From an uncultured Collinsella sp. (GTDB lineage Bacteria; Actinomycetota; Coriobacteriia; Coriobacteriales; Coriobacteriaceae), in the NCBI GenBank assembly GCA_934621295.1, contig CAKTVB010000007.1, positions 13,079-77,078 on the forward strand: DNA of 64,000 bases, written 5' to 3'. Shown here piece after piece: positions 36,096 through 43,854 of the stretch. The notes under the pieces were generated by a model. That model ran no database searches and was not told the DNA's origin. It saw only the letters and a list, made by a program, of their open reading frames with translations. The stretch's first letter is position 1; each line of letters begins with the position of its first letter. The position numbers were made by a program, and so were the translations under genes.

Positions 36096-36210
36096 CGCCA
36101 TTGGCCGGTGCAAGTTCATTGCGCCTGCTGTTGTTTGCTTTTGTTGCCGGGGGAGTGGCAGCGCTCTTCGCGCCTCCCACCAGCCATCTCTTTAGCTGAT
36201 TTCCCATCGA

Positions 36211-36253
36211 AAAGCCGCTGCCGAAGCATTTCGGTAGCGGCTTTTTCTTTTTC
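36211..36253 (+). terminator. Rho-independent terminator after the vWA gene
   Basis: AAAGCCGCTGCCGAA and TTCGGTAGCGGCTTT form a 15-bp stem (one G-U pair) with a GCAT loop, followed by a T-rich run. Confidence 0.9.
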
Positions 36254-36296
36254 AGCCTTGTCTGCGCCCCTTCAGTTTGCTATTCTAAGCAGCGGG

Positions 36297-36323
36297 GTAA
36301 TACATAGTAATACTAAGTAATAC
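36297..36323 (+). promoter_or_regulatory. Three 10-bp-spaced GTAATAC repeats (candidate antitoxin operator)
   Basis: GTAATAC occurs at 36297, 36307 and 36317, exactly one helical turn apart, 88 bases before the DinJ-like gene. This is the arrangement expected for cooperative binding of a ribbon-helix-helix dimer. Confidence 0.6.
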
Positions 36324-36410
36324 CAATATGACATAAACGAACCACGCGCGAGTTCAAGCCCAGCCGCATGCTCGCGCACACGCAGCACATCGATCCGCAA
36401 AGGAATCGAC

Positions 36411-36629
36411 ATGGCAGAAAAAATGACCCCAGTTGTCGCGAAGGTCCTGCCCGAGGAAAAGGCAGCCTTCGCGGCAGCAACCCAACTCGTGGGCACTACG
36501 CCGTCAAACGCAATACGCATGTTCATTGCCGCCTTCAACCGGTGCGGTACGTTTCCCTTTGATATATCTCCTGCCGGAGCGTTTGGGCGTGAGGTGGATG
36601 GGAACACTTCACCCGAGGTGAGAGCATGA
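36411..36629 (+). CDS. RelB/DinJ-type antitoxin-like protein
   Basis: The 72-residue product fits the DinJ/RelB ribbon-helix-helix family: strand MTPVVAKVLPEEKAAFAAA, helix LVGTTPSNAIRMFIAAF and the typical TFPFDIS segment before a flexible acidic tail. AAGGAA precedes ATG 36411. In known operons a RelE/YafQ toxin follows; here the next gene overlaps by 4 bases (ATGA) and encodes a CPBP membrane protease instead. It may repress its own operon at 36297-36323. Confidence 0.8.
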   Translation: MAEKMTPVVAKVLPEEKAAFAAATQLVGTTPSNAIRMFIAAFNRCGTFPFDISPAGAFGREVDGNTSPEVRA

Positions 36630-37648
36630 GCGAATTCAATATCCCAGCTTCCCGCGAGCAGGCCGCACCGCCTCGAATCGCCCCTGTGGATGCCGTCAAA
36701 AATGGCGTTGCGTATCTGCTGGCGGACCTTGGCGTGTTCGGCGTCGTCGAGGGTGCGCAGCTCGTCGTCGGCCTTGCTTGGGGTGTGGGCTTTGCGTCCC
36801 TCTGGGCCGCCGGATTTTTCACTGGAGACGTAGAGGCCATATTCGACGACAGCCTGGCCTATGCCCTTGCGTTCGCGCAACTGCTGACGCTTGCCGTGAC
36901 CATGCCCTGGTGGTGGTGTCGCATTCGGCCGCGCTCGTTTTCGGCCGCACGCGACCGCGAGCTCCCGCGAGGCGACGCATCGTTCATGCGCGTTGTCGGC
37001 ATCATCTTGCTGGGCGTCGCCATGCAGATGATCATCTCCTATATCCTCTCGCTGGTGCTGCCCATGTTTCCTTCGCTCGAAGAGGGCTACGACGAGATGA
37101 TGAACGACGGGACGACGAGCGAGCTGAGCGTCATTTCGCTTTTGGTAGTTGCAGTGGGCGCGCCCATTTCCGAGGAAATCGCATGTCGTGGCCTTATGCT
37201 CGAGTTTTCTCTGCGCGCGGTGTGCCCCGAGTGGCGTGAGGCCTGGCGCGAGCGCGGGTGTCGGCACCGTGCACGCCTTCCCTTAGGCGATGCGAGCGTG
37301 TTGCAGGTTCTGCCCGCGCGCTTTTGGATCGCAAATCTCATCCAGGCTGTGCTCTTTGGCATCCTGCATATGAATCTTGTACAGGGAATCTATGCGGGGG
37401 CGATGGGCCTTGTCTTTGGCTGGGTCTTTTGGCGCAGCGGAAAGATGCGCTACAACATCGGTTTGCACCTGGTGCTCAACTTCTCGTCATACTTTGTGGG
37501 CGTTATCGATGTTGTGTTTGGCCTGCTTGGTCCTATAGTCGAGCTCATCGCCTTCATAGCGATGCTGGTGCTTGGCGCCATCTTGTTTTGGCTCGGCACA
37601 AAAGAGGGGCAACACCCTTCCGGGATCTTGCCCCAATTCCAGCACTAG
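36626..37648 (+). CDS. CPBP-family intramembrane metalloprotease
   Basis: A 340-residue membrane protein with about 8 hydrophobic segments and the complete Abi/CAAX-protease active site: EEIACRG (Glu183, Glu184, Arg188), FGILHMN (His248) and HLVLNF (His281, Asn285). Family members process prenylated or bacteriocin peptides or act in phage or bacteriocin immunity. The start overlaps the antitoxin-like stop by ATGA, so translation is coupled. The 3' end overlaps the convergent YgiQ-like gene by 4 bases. The target is unknown. Confidence 0.88.
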   Translation: MSEFNIPASREQAAPPRIAPVDAVKNGVAYLLADLGVFGVVEGAQLVVGLAWGVGFASLWAAGFFTGDVEAIFDDSLAYALAFAQLLTLAVTMPWWWCRIRPRSFSAARDRELPRGDASFMRVVGIILLGVAMQMIISYILSLVLPMFPSLEEGYDEMMNDGTTSELSVISLLVVAVGAPISEEIACRGLMLEFSLRAVCPEWREAWRERGCRHRARLPLGDASVLQVLPARFWIANLIQAVLFGILHMNLVQGIYAGAMGLVFGWVFWRSGKMRYNIGLHLVLNFSSYFVGVIDVVFGLLGPIVELIAFIAMLVLGAILFWLGTKEGQHPSGILPQFQH

Positions 37649-39777
37649 CCGCGGCGGCCTTGGCGATTGGCTCCTTGGCGTCCCTGAGCGGCACGATTGC
37701 ACGCCGCTGCATTTTGTGCGCGATTCATGTGCTGGGCCCCATTTGGCCCGCGATGCTGCTTTGAGGCCGCACCCGTTTGGTTGTGTCGGCTGCTCGCATG
37801 CTGTCGCTTAGCTCCGCCTGCGCCCTTGGTTTTGTCGTTGCCCTTTTTGGGCGCGGCGCCTTCTTGCGGAGGGACGGGGCGAATAAGGCAGTGCTTGTCG
37901 TAGCCGATCAAATCACGCCTGCCTGCAGCGATAAGCGCCTCGCGCACGAGCTTGTAGTTCTCGGGTTTGCGGTACTGAATGAGCGCGCGCTGCATCGCTT
38001 TTTCGTGAGGGTCGCGTGCTACGTAGACCGGTTTCATGGTGCGCGGGTCCACGCCGGTGTAATACATGCACGTGGACATCGTCGAAGGCGTGGGGTAGAA
38101 GTCCTGCACTTGCTCGGGCATATAACCCATGTCGCGCACGGCGCAGGCGAGCTCCACGGCCTCCTTCATGGTCGAGCCGGGATGCGAGCTAATGAGGTAG
38201 GGCACCACAAACTGGTTGAGCCCGTATTGCTCGTTGATCTTGTCAAAGCGGCGGCAGAAGGCGTCGTAGACGGCGCGGCTCGGCTTGCCCATCACGCTGA
38301 GTACGGCATCGCTTACATGCTCGGGCGCTAGGCGCAGCTGGCCGGAGACGTGATGCTGCAGCAGCTCGAGCATAAATTCGTCCGAGGCGTCGGCCATGGT
38401 GTAGTCAAAGCGAATGCCGCTTCGGATAAAGACCTTCTTGATGCCGGGTATCGAACGCAGGTCGCGCAGCAGCTGCGTGTACCCGCTCTCATCCACCACC
38501 ATGTTCTTGCAGACGCTCGGCCACAGACAGCGCTTGTTCTTGCACACACCGTGCTTGAGCTGCTTGTCGCAGGCAGGGCGGAAGAAGTTGGCGGTAGGGC
38601 CGCCCACATCGTTGATGTAGCCCTTGAACTCGGGGTCGTGGGTGAGCGTCTCGGCTTCGCGCATGATGCTGTCGTGGCTTCGCACCTGCAAAACGCGACC
38701 CTGATGGAAGGTGAGCGCGCAAAAGCTGCACTCGCCAAAGCAGCCGCGGTTGCTCGATATGGAGAAACGCACTTCGGAAAAAGCGGGGATGCCGCCCGCC
38801 TCGTCGTAGTCGGGGTGCCAATGGCGCGCGTAGGGGAGTTCGGCAACCTCGTCCATCTCCTGCGTGGTCAGCGTTGCCGAAGGCGGGTTTTGCACCACGA
38901 AGACGCCGTTGGGGTAGGGCTCCACTAGGCGCTGCCCGGTGATGGGGTCCATATTTTGTTGCTGGATGTTAAAGCTCTTGGCGTACGTGAGTCGGTCGCT
39001 GTTGAGCTCATCCCAGCTTGGGAGCAGGTGGTAATCGTATACAGCATCGAGTGCCCCTTCGCCACTCGTGCGGTAGACCGTGCCGTTAACATAGGTGATC
39101 TGATCGATGGGCAAACCGGCATCGAGGGCGTCGGCTATCTCGATGATGGCATGCTCGCCCATGCCGTAGATGAGCAGGTCGGCGCTCGAGTCGAGCAGTA
39201 CCGAGCGCTTGAGCTTGTCTTGCCAGTAGTCATAGTGCGCAAGGCGTCGTAGGCTCGCCTCGATGCCGCCGATGATAATGGGCGTGTGTTTGTACGTGCG
39301 GCGGATGAGGTTACCGTAAACCGTCACCGCTCGGTTTGGTCGACGTCCGGCTTCGCCGCCGGGAGTATAGGCATCCGTATGGCGGCGGTGCTTGGTCACG
39401 GAGTAATGATTGACCATCGAGTCCATGTTGCCGGCGCTCACCAAAAAGCCCAGGCGCGGCTCGCCGAGCACCGAGATGCTCTCAGGGTCGTTCCAATCCG
39501 GCTGGCAGATGATGCCCACGCGATAGCCATGTGCCTCGAGAATGCGGCTGATGATGGCCATGCCAAAGCTGGAATGGTCGACGTAGGCGTCGCCGCAGAT
39601 ATAGACAAAGTCGCATGCGTCCCATCCGCGCGCGTCCATATCGGCGCGCGAGACGGGTAAGAACTTATCGCGCTCGGGGCGCCAGGCGGCGTGCTTTTTG
39701 GACGAGGTCTTTGCTTTGCGAGGCGCAGGCGCGCCGTCGGTCGTTTTTTTATTCCTATGTTCGACCTGCTTTGCCAT
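37645..39777 (-). CDS. YgiQ-family radical SAM protein
   Basis: A 710-residue radical SAM enzyme of the YgiQ family. The N-terminal region has FVYICGDAYVDHSSFG and GGIEASLRRLAHYDYW. The Fe-S cluster motif is CFGECSFC (Cys-x3-Cys-x2-Cys) preceded by SISSNRG. The region VQDFYPTPSTMSTCMYYTG is the family signature. The last ~70 residues are a low-complexity Gln/Arg/Asn/Gly tail. ATG 39777 has AAGGATG upstream. The reaction is not known for the family. Confidence 0.9.
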   Translation of the reverse strand: MAKQVEHRNKKTTDGAPAPRKAKTSSKKHAAWRPERDKFLPVSRADMDARGWDACDFVYICGDAYVDHSSFGMAIISRILEAHGYRVGIICQPDWNDPESISVLGEPRLGFLVSAGNMDSMVNHYSVTKHRRHTDAYTPGGEAGRRPNRAVTVYGNLIRRTYKHTPIIIGGIEASLRRLAHYDYWQDKLKRSVLLDSSADLLIYGMGEHAIIEIADALDAGLPIDQITYVNGTVYRTSGEGALDAVYDYHLLPSWDELNSDRLTYAKSFNIQQQNMDPITGQRLVEPYPNGVFVVQNPPSATLTTQEMDEVAELPYARHWHPDYDEAGGIPAFSEVRFSISSNRGCFGECSFCALTFHQGRVLQVRSHDSIMREAETLTHDPEFKGYINDVGGPTANFFRPACDKQLKHGVCKNKRCLWPSVCKNMVVDESGYTQLLRDLRSIPGIKKVFIRSGIRFDYTMADASDEFMLELLQHHVSGQLRLAPEHVSDAVLSVMGKPSRAVYDAFCRRFDKINEQYGLNQFVVPYLISSHPGSTMKEAVELACAVRDMGYMPEQVQDFYPTPSTMSTCMYYTGVDPRTMKPVYVARDPHEKAMQRALIQYRKPENYKLVREALIAAGRRDLIGYDKHCLIRPVPPQEGAAPKKGNDKTKGAGGAKRQHASSRHNQTGAASKQHRGPNGAQHMNRAQNAAACNRAAQGRQGANRQGRRG

Positions 39778-39874
39778 GAGCATCCTTCATACGCTTCTGT
39801 TTTTAGGAATTGTACCAATTGCGTTACCGAGGCGCGCGCCCATGTGGCGCCCGCAACAGTTGCGCTAGGATGGG

Positions 39875-39893
39875 TTCGATAATGATTGTCGAA
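39875..39893. promoter_or_regulatory. Palindrome upstream of the DUF1275 gene
   Basis: TTCGATAAT-G-ATTGTCGAA is a 19-bp inverted repeat with one mismatch, 28 bases before the start codon, likely overlapping the promoter. Candidate operator. Confidence 0.45.
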
Positions 39894-39920
39894 TAATGCA
39901 AATTGGGGGACACGCTTTCT

Positions 39921-40598
39921 ATGCAGCGTGCAAAGCAGATCTCGGAATCAATCGAGCTCGGAGCGATTTTGGCGCTTGCCGGTGGCTTTATGGACGCCTA
40001 TTCCTATATTGGCCGTGGGGGCGTGTTCGCAAACGCCCAGACCGGTAACATCCTTTTGGTAGGCATCCATCTATCCCTTGGCGAGTTTTCCCAGGCGGCT
40101 CGCTTTTTGTTCCCCGTCCTCTCCTTCGCATTGGGCATCATGCTCTCCGATCTGATTCATGAGCGCTTTTCGAGTTTGTTTCACTGGCGTCAGGTGACGG
40201 TGCTTCTTGAGGCACTCATCCTTTTTGCCGTGAGCTTCATCGCTGCGGATCTTAACCTGCTTGCCAACTGCCTCACCTCGTTTGCCTGTGGCATGCAGGT
40301 GGAATCGTTCCGCAAGATTCACGGCAAGGGCATCGCGACCACCATGTGTATTGGCAACCTGCGTTCTGCCTTGCAAAACGTCGACGATTACATCATTACG
40401 CACAATCGAGGCTTCTTAGAAAACGGCGCACTTTATTTTGGTGTCATCCTGTGCTTCGTGATGGGCGCTGTCCTGGGAAACTGGTGTATCGAGCGGCTGG
40501 GCCTGCATGCGATTGCCGTAGCTTCTGCTCTGTTGGCGGTCTCTTTCGCCATCATGTTTATCGACCGCGAGCATCCTCATGCAAAGGCGGGAAAGTAG
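39921..40598 (+). CDS. DUF1275 (YoaK-type) membrane protein
   Basis: The 225-residue protein has six or so hydrophobic segments and the DUF1275 hallmarks GGFMDAYSYIGRGGVFANAQTGN (core MDAYSYIGRGG, ANAQTGN) and the second-half ACGMQVESFRK and TTMCIGNLR. Family members are integral membrane proteins of unknown function. ATG 39921 has GGGGGA upstream. It is monocistronic. Confidence 0.88.
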   Translation: MQRAKQISESIELGAILALAGGFMDAYSYIGRGGVFANAQTGNILLVGIHLSLGEFSQAARFLFPVLSFALGIMLSDLIHERFSSLFHWRQVTVLLEALILFAVSFIAADLNLLANCLTSFACGMQVESFRKIHGKGIATTMCIGNLRSALQNVDDYIITHNRGFLENGALYFGVILCFVMGAVLGNWCIERLGLHAIAVASALLAVSFAIMFIDREHPHAKAGK

Positions 40599-40790
40599 TT
40601 CTTTGGGCCGTTGAAATGTGACGGCCGTGTGTGCAAGCATTTCTTGAATTGCCGTTGGGCGACATTCCTATATACGAACCGATTGCCTAAAACACGAACG
40701 CCTTCCTTTTTAGCCCTTTTGCCTGCGGAAATGGCCTTTTGTTGTCGTCTATTATGCGAGAAGACCAAAACCAGTCACCCAAGGTTGTGC

Positions 40791-40817
40791 TTGATGATTT
40801 GGCCGTGCGGGTATATT
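40791..40817 (+). promoter_or_regulatory. Weak candidate promoter for fucO
   Basis: TTGATG (40791-40796) and TATATT (40812-40817) are 15 bases apart. The rest of 40599-40790 is non-coding and moderately AT-rich, with nothing else I can name. Confidence 0.35.
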
Positions 40818-40830
40818 GAGTGCCGTTAGG

Positions 40831-40855
40831 GGATGGCGCGCGGTTGGCGCCATCC
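40831..40855 (+). other. 5'-leader hairpin before fucO
   Basis: GGATGGCGC and GCGCCATCC form a perfect 9-bp stem with a 7-base loop, between the candidate promoter and the ribosome-binding site. It may stabilise the mRNA 5' end or regulate it. Confidence 0.4.
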
Positions 40856-40881
40856 GCATTGAGGAGCCAGGAGGCACATTT

Positions 40882-42048
40882 ATGGCTAACCGTTTCGTTC
40901 TCAACACCGTCAGCTACCACGGTTCCGGCGCTATCAAGGAGATTCCCGGCGAGCTCCAGCGCCGCGGCTACAAGAAGGTCTTCGTCTGCTCCGACCCCGA
41001 CCTGGTCAAGTTCGGCGTGACCTCCAAGGTCACCGACGAGCTCGACGCCGCCGGCATCGCCTGGAGCCTCTACTCCGAGATCAAGCCCAACCCCACCATC
41101 AAGAACGTCCAGGACGGCGTGGCTGCCTTCAAGGCCGCCGAGGCCGACTCCATCGTGACCATCGGCGGCGGCTCCTCCATGGACACCGCCAAGGCCATCG
41201 GCATCATCATCAACAACCCCGAGTTCGCCGACGTGCGCTCCCTTGAGGGCGTCGCCCCCACCAAGAACCACGCCGTGTTCACCGTCGCCGTGCCGACGAC
41301 CGCCGGCACCGCCGCTGAGGTGACCATCAACTACGTGATCACCGACCCCGAGAAGGTCCGCAAGTTCGTCTGCGTCGACACCAACGACATCCCTGAGGTC
41401 GCCGTCGTCGACCCCGACATGATGGCCTCCATGCCCGCCGGCCTCACCGCCGCCACCGGCATGGACGCGCTCACCCACGCCATCGAGGGCTACACCACCC
41501 AGGGCGCCTGGGAGCTCTCCGACATGTTCCACTACAAGGCCATCGAGCTCATCTCCAAGAACCTGCGCGACTCCGTCGCCGAGGCCAAGAGCGGCGAGCC
41601 GGGCAGCGGCCGCGAGGGCATGGCGCTCGGCCAGTACATCGCCGGCATGGGCTTCTCCAATGTCGGCCTGGGCATCGACCACGCCATGGCACACACCCTG
41701 TCCGCCCACTACGACACCCCGCACGGCGTCGCCTGCGCCATGCTGCTGCCGATCGCCATGGAGTTCAACAAGCCCGTCGTGACTAAGCGCCTGGCCGAGG
41801 TCGCCGTCGCCATGGGCGTCGACACCGCCGGCATGAGCGAGGACGAGGCCGCCGACGCCGCCATCGCCGCCGTCAAGCAGCTCTCCGCCGACGTGAACAT
41901 CCCGCACGTCTGCGAGGCCATGAAGGCCGACGAGATCGAGGTGCTCGCCAAGGACGCCATGGCCGACGCCTGCTTCCCGGGCAACCCTCGCGAGGCCACG
42001 CTCGACGACGTCATCGAGCTCTTCAAGAAGATCTGCCCGGCAGCCTAG
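40882..42048 (+). CDS. fucO: Lactaldehyde reductase / iron-containing alcohol dehydrogenase, FucO-like
   Basis: Reduces lactaldehyde to 1,2-propanediol, or acts as a general fermentative alcohol dehydrogenase. The 388-residue product aligns well with E. coli FucO as I recall it: FADVRSLEG, VPTTAGTAAEVTINYVITD, ATGMDALTHAIEGYTTQGAW and MALGQYIAGMGFSNVGLGI. The iron ligands are present in MDALTHAIEGY (Asp, His), IDHAMAHTLS and HYDTPHG (His). Codons are strongly biased to C-ending forms, a sign of high expression. ATG 40882 has AGGAGG upstream. No other fucose gene is near, so the substrate range is uncertain. Confidence 0.88.
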   Translation: MANRFVLNTVSYHGSGAIKEIPGELQRRGYKKVFVCSDPDLVKFGVTSKVTDELDAAGIAWSLYSEIKPNPTIKNVQDGVAAFKAAEADSIVTIGGGSSMDTAKAIGIIINNPEFADVRSLEGVAPTKNHAVFTVAVPTTAGTAAEVTINYVITDPEKVRKFVCVDTNDIPEVAVVDPDMMASMPAGLTAATGMDALTHAIEGYTTQGAWELSDMFHYKAIELISKNLRDSVAEAKSGEPGSGREGMALGQYIAGMGFSNVGLGIDHAMAHTLSAHYDTPHGVACAMLLPIAMEFNKPVVTKRLAEVAVAMGVDTAGMSEDEAADAAIAAVKQLSADVNIPHVCEAMKADEIEVLAKDAMADACFPGNPREATLDDVIELFKKICPAA

Positions 42049-42077
42049 CCGCGCGTCTTTATTGAGTGATGCTATAT

Positions 42078-42113
42078 ATGCCGGAGAGGGTTCGTCCCTT
42101 TCCGGCATTTTTC
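42078..42113 (+). terminator. Rho-independent terminator after fucO
   Basis: ATGCCGGAGAGGG and CCCTTTCCGGCAT form a 13-bp stem (one G-U pair) with a TTCGT loop, followed by TTTTTC. Confidence 0.9.
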
Positions 42114-42168
42114 TGTTTGCCGCTCGTCTTGTGTACTATGGAGAAAACCGACCGGGAAGGAGCCCGAT

Positions 42169-42609
42169 ATGACAAAACCTCGTTTTGCCACGAAGGTGGC
42201 GATTTGTCTCGGTTGCATCGTTGCCCTTGGTGTAGTTGCCCTGGTTGCACATCATGCGCTATCTGGGCAGGGTGTCTCGTGGACCGCTGAGCAGGACGAA
42301 TCGCTCGATATTCTTACGACGAAGGCCGTGGGTGACGCCGAGGTGGCTCAGCCGGAAGAGGGCTGGGCTCCCCGCGACGGCTATATCCAGCTCCAGCTTT
42401 TGGGCTCCTCGATCCCTGAGCAAGAGATCGAATCGGTCGAGCAGGATGGCGACGAACTCACAGTTACGCTCAAGGTGCAAGATGGCCCCATGACCATGGA
42501 CATTCTGCTTACCGAATGGCGCCTCACCGGCGGCGACGTTGAGAGCATTAAGTCCGTAACCATCGATTACGGCAGAGGCGATATCCGCCATGCCCCTCAA
42601 TGCCCCTAG
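42169..42609 (+). CDS. Small membrane-anchored protein of unknown function
   Basis: The 146-residue product has a short basic N-terminus (MTKPRFATK) and one hydrophobic segment (VAICLGCIVALGVVALVAHH), then an acidic extracytoplasmic part of ~105 residues. The Cys in the hydrophobic segment does not make a clear lipobox. GGAAGGAG lies upstream of the ATG. I do not recognise the C-terminal domain. A 32-bp repeat follows 3 bases after the stop. Confidence 0.72.
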   Translation: MTKPRFATKVAICLGCIVALGVVALVAHHALSGQGVSWTAEQDESLDILTTKAVGDAEVAQPEEGWAPRDGYIQLQLLGSSIPEQEIESVEQDGDELTVTLKVQDGPMTMDILLTEWRLTGGDVESIKSVTIDYGRGDIRHAPQCP

Positions 42610-42612
42610 AAT

Positions 42613-42644
42613 GTGACAAAAAGTCGACAGGTTTATTTTGTCAC
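42613..42644 (+). repeat. 32-bp palindromic interspersed repeat, copy 4
   Basis: Reads GTGACAAAAAGTCGACAGG and ends GGTTTATTTTGTCAC, with perfect 9-bp arms. It lies between a plus-strand stop codon and the start of the M42 peptidase gene, in the same orientation as the other three copies. Confidence 0.9.
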
Positions 42645-42693
42645 ATTTTCACATTTCATTCATATATCAACCCATCAACCCAGAGGAGAGAAC

Positions 42694-43713
42694 ATGACCG
42701 AAACACTCGATTACATCGGAGACCAGCTCAAGGCGCTCACCGCCATTCCGAGCCCCACGGGATTTACCCGCGCGGTGACTGACTACGTGATGGAAACCCT
42801 TGAAGGGATGGGTTTTGCGCCCGAGCGCTCGACGAAGGGCAACGTGCTTGTGTGCCTGGGCGGCGAGGGCGAGCCTCTCGTGCTGGCGAGCCACGTGGAC
42901 ACGCTTGGCGCCATGGTTCGCTCCATTAAAGACAACGGCCGCTTGCGCCCGACGACCCTCGGCGGTCACCAGTGGTCTACGGCCGATGGTGAAAACTGCA
43001 CCGTGCACACGCGTGATGGTCGCGTCTACACCGGTGTCGTGCTCAACACCGAGCCTTCGGCTCATGTGGCGGACGAGCCGGTTAAGACCGACGAGAAGAA
43101 CATGGAGATCTTGCTCGACGAGAACGTCGACACCAAAGATGGCGTGAGTGAGCTGGGCATCCAGACGGGCGACATCATCGCCATGGATCCGCGCACAGTG
43201 ATTACCGAGAGCGGCTACATCAAGAGCCGTTTCCTGGACGACAAGCTTTCTGCCGCCATCTTACTGGGTCTGGCCCGCGCGGTCGCTGCGGGGGACATTA
43301 AGCTCTCTCGCAAGGTGTCCTTGCTCTTCACGGTGTACGAGGAGGTCGGCCATGGCGGCGCCTTCGTGCCGGCAGACACGTGCGAGATGATCAGCGTGGA
43401 TATGGGCTGTGTGGGCGACGATCTGGGCTGTACCGAGCGCATGGTCTCCATCTGCGCCAAGGATTCTGGTGGCCCGTACAATTACGAGCTGGTGAGCGCG
43501 CTTGCCGATGCGGCCAAGCGCTTGGACCTTGGCTACGCCATCGACGTCTACCCACATTACGGATCCGACGTGGAGGCTACGCTTCGTGCAGGCTATGACA
43601 TTCGCCACGGTCTCATCGGTCCCGGCGTGTACGCGAGCCATAACTACGAGCGCTCGCACATGGACGGTGTGCGCAACACGTACGAGCTGCTGCGTGCATA
43701 CGTGGGGGAGTAA
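42694..43713 (+). CDS. M42-family aminopeptidase
   Basis: Metal-dependent, cytoplasmic aminopeptidase of 339 residues. Metal ligands and catalytic residues are visible: LVLASHVDTLGAMV (His, Asp), RFLDDKLSAAILL (Asp), VYEEVGHGGA (Glu-Glu), SVDMG (Asp) and ASHNYERSHM (His). Family members form tetrahedral complexes that trim peptides. ATG 42694 has AGGAGAG upstream. The next gene is convergent. Confidence 0.9.
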   Translation: MTETLDYIGDQLKALTAIPSPTGFTRAVTDYVMETLEGMGFAPERSTKGNVLVCLGGEGEPLVLASHVDTLGAMVRSIKDNGRLRPTTLGGHQWSTADGENCTVHTRDGRVYTGVVLNTEPSAHVADEPVKTDEKNMEILLDENVDTKDGVSELGIQTGDIIAMDPRTVITESGYIKSRFLDDKLSAAILLGLARAVAAGDIKLSRKVSLLFTVYEEVGHGGAFVPADTCEMISVDMGCVGDDLGCTERMVSICAKDSGGPYNYELVSALADAAKRLDLGYAIDVYPHYGSDVEATLRAGYDIRHGLIGPGVYASHNYERSHMDGVRNTYELLRAYVGE

Positions 43714-43746
43714 CATCCCGGCAATCGCTTCTGACAACTGCTCTTA

Positions 43747-43796
43747 AGGACAAACATGCCGAGATGGCCCGCAATGGTCGTCTCGGTATTGTGCGT
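43747..43796. terminator. Weak hairpin between the M42 peptidase and mnmA
   Basis: CCGAGA and TCTCGG pair around an imperfect inner stem within the 141-base gap between convergent genes. No good T-tract. Nothing else is seen in 43714-43854. Confidence 0.3.
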
Positions 43797-43854
43797 TGTG
43801 GGCAAGGTGGGCTTCCTGCCGTTTGCGGGCGTGCTCCGTACCCCCCAAGCCGCG

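Noticed and set aside
36297..36323. Plasmid-type iterons or an origin of replication
   Set aside because: Only three short repeats are present, with no Rep gene or DnaA boxes; their place upstream of an antitoxin-like gene fits an operator better.
42694..43713. Cellulase annotation for the M42 protein
   Set aside because: M42 proteins are sometimes labelled endoglucanase, but the metal ligands and fold motifs are those of aminopeptidases.
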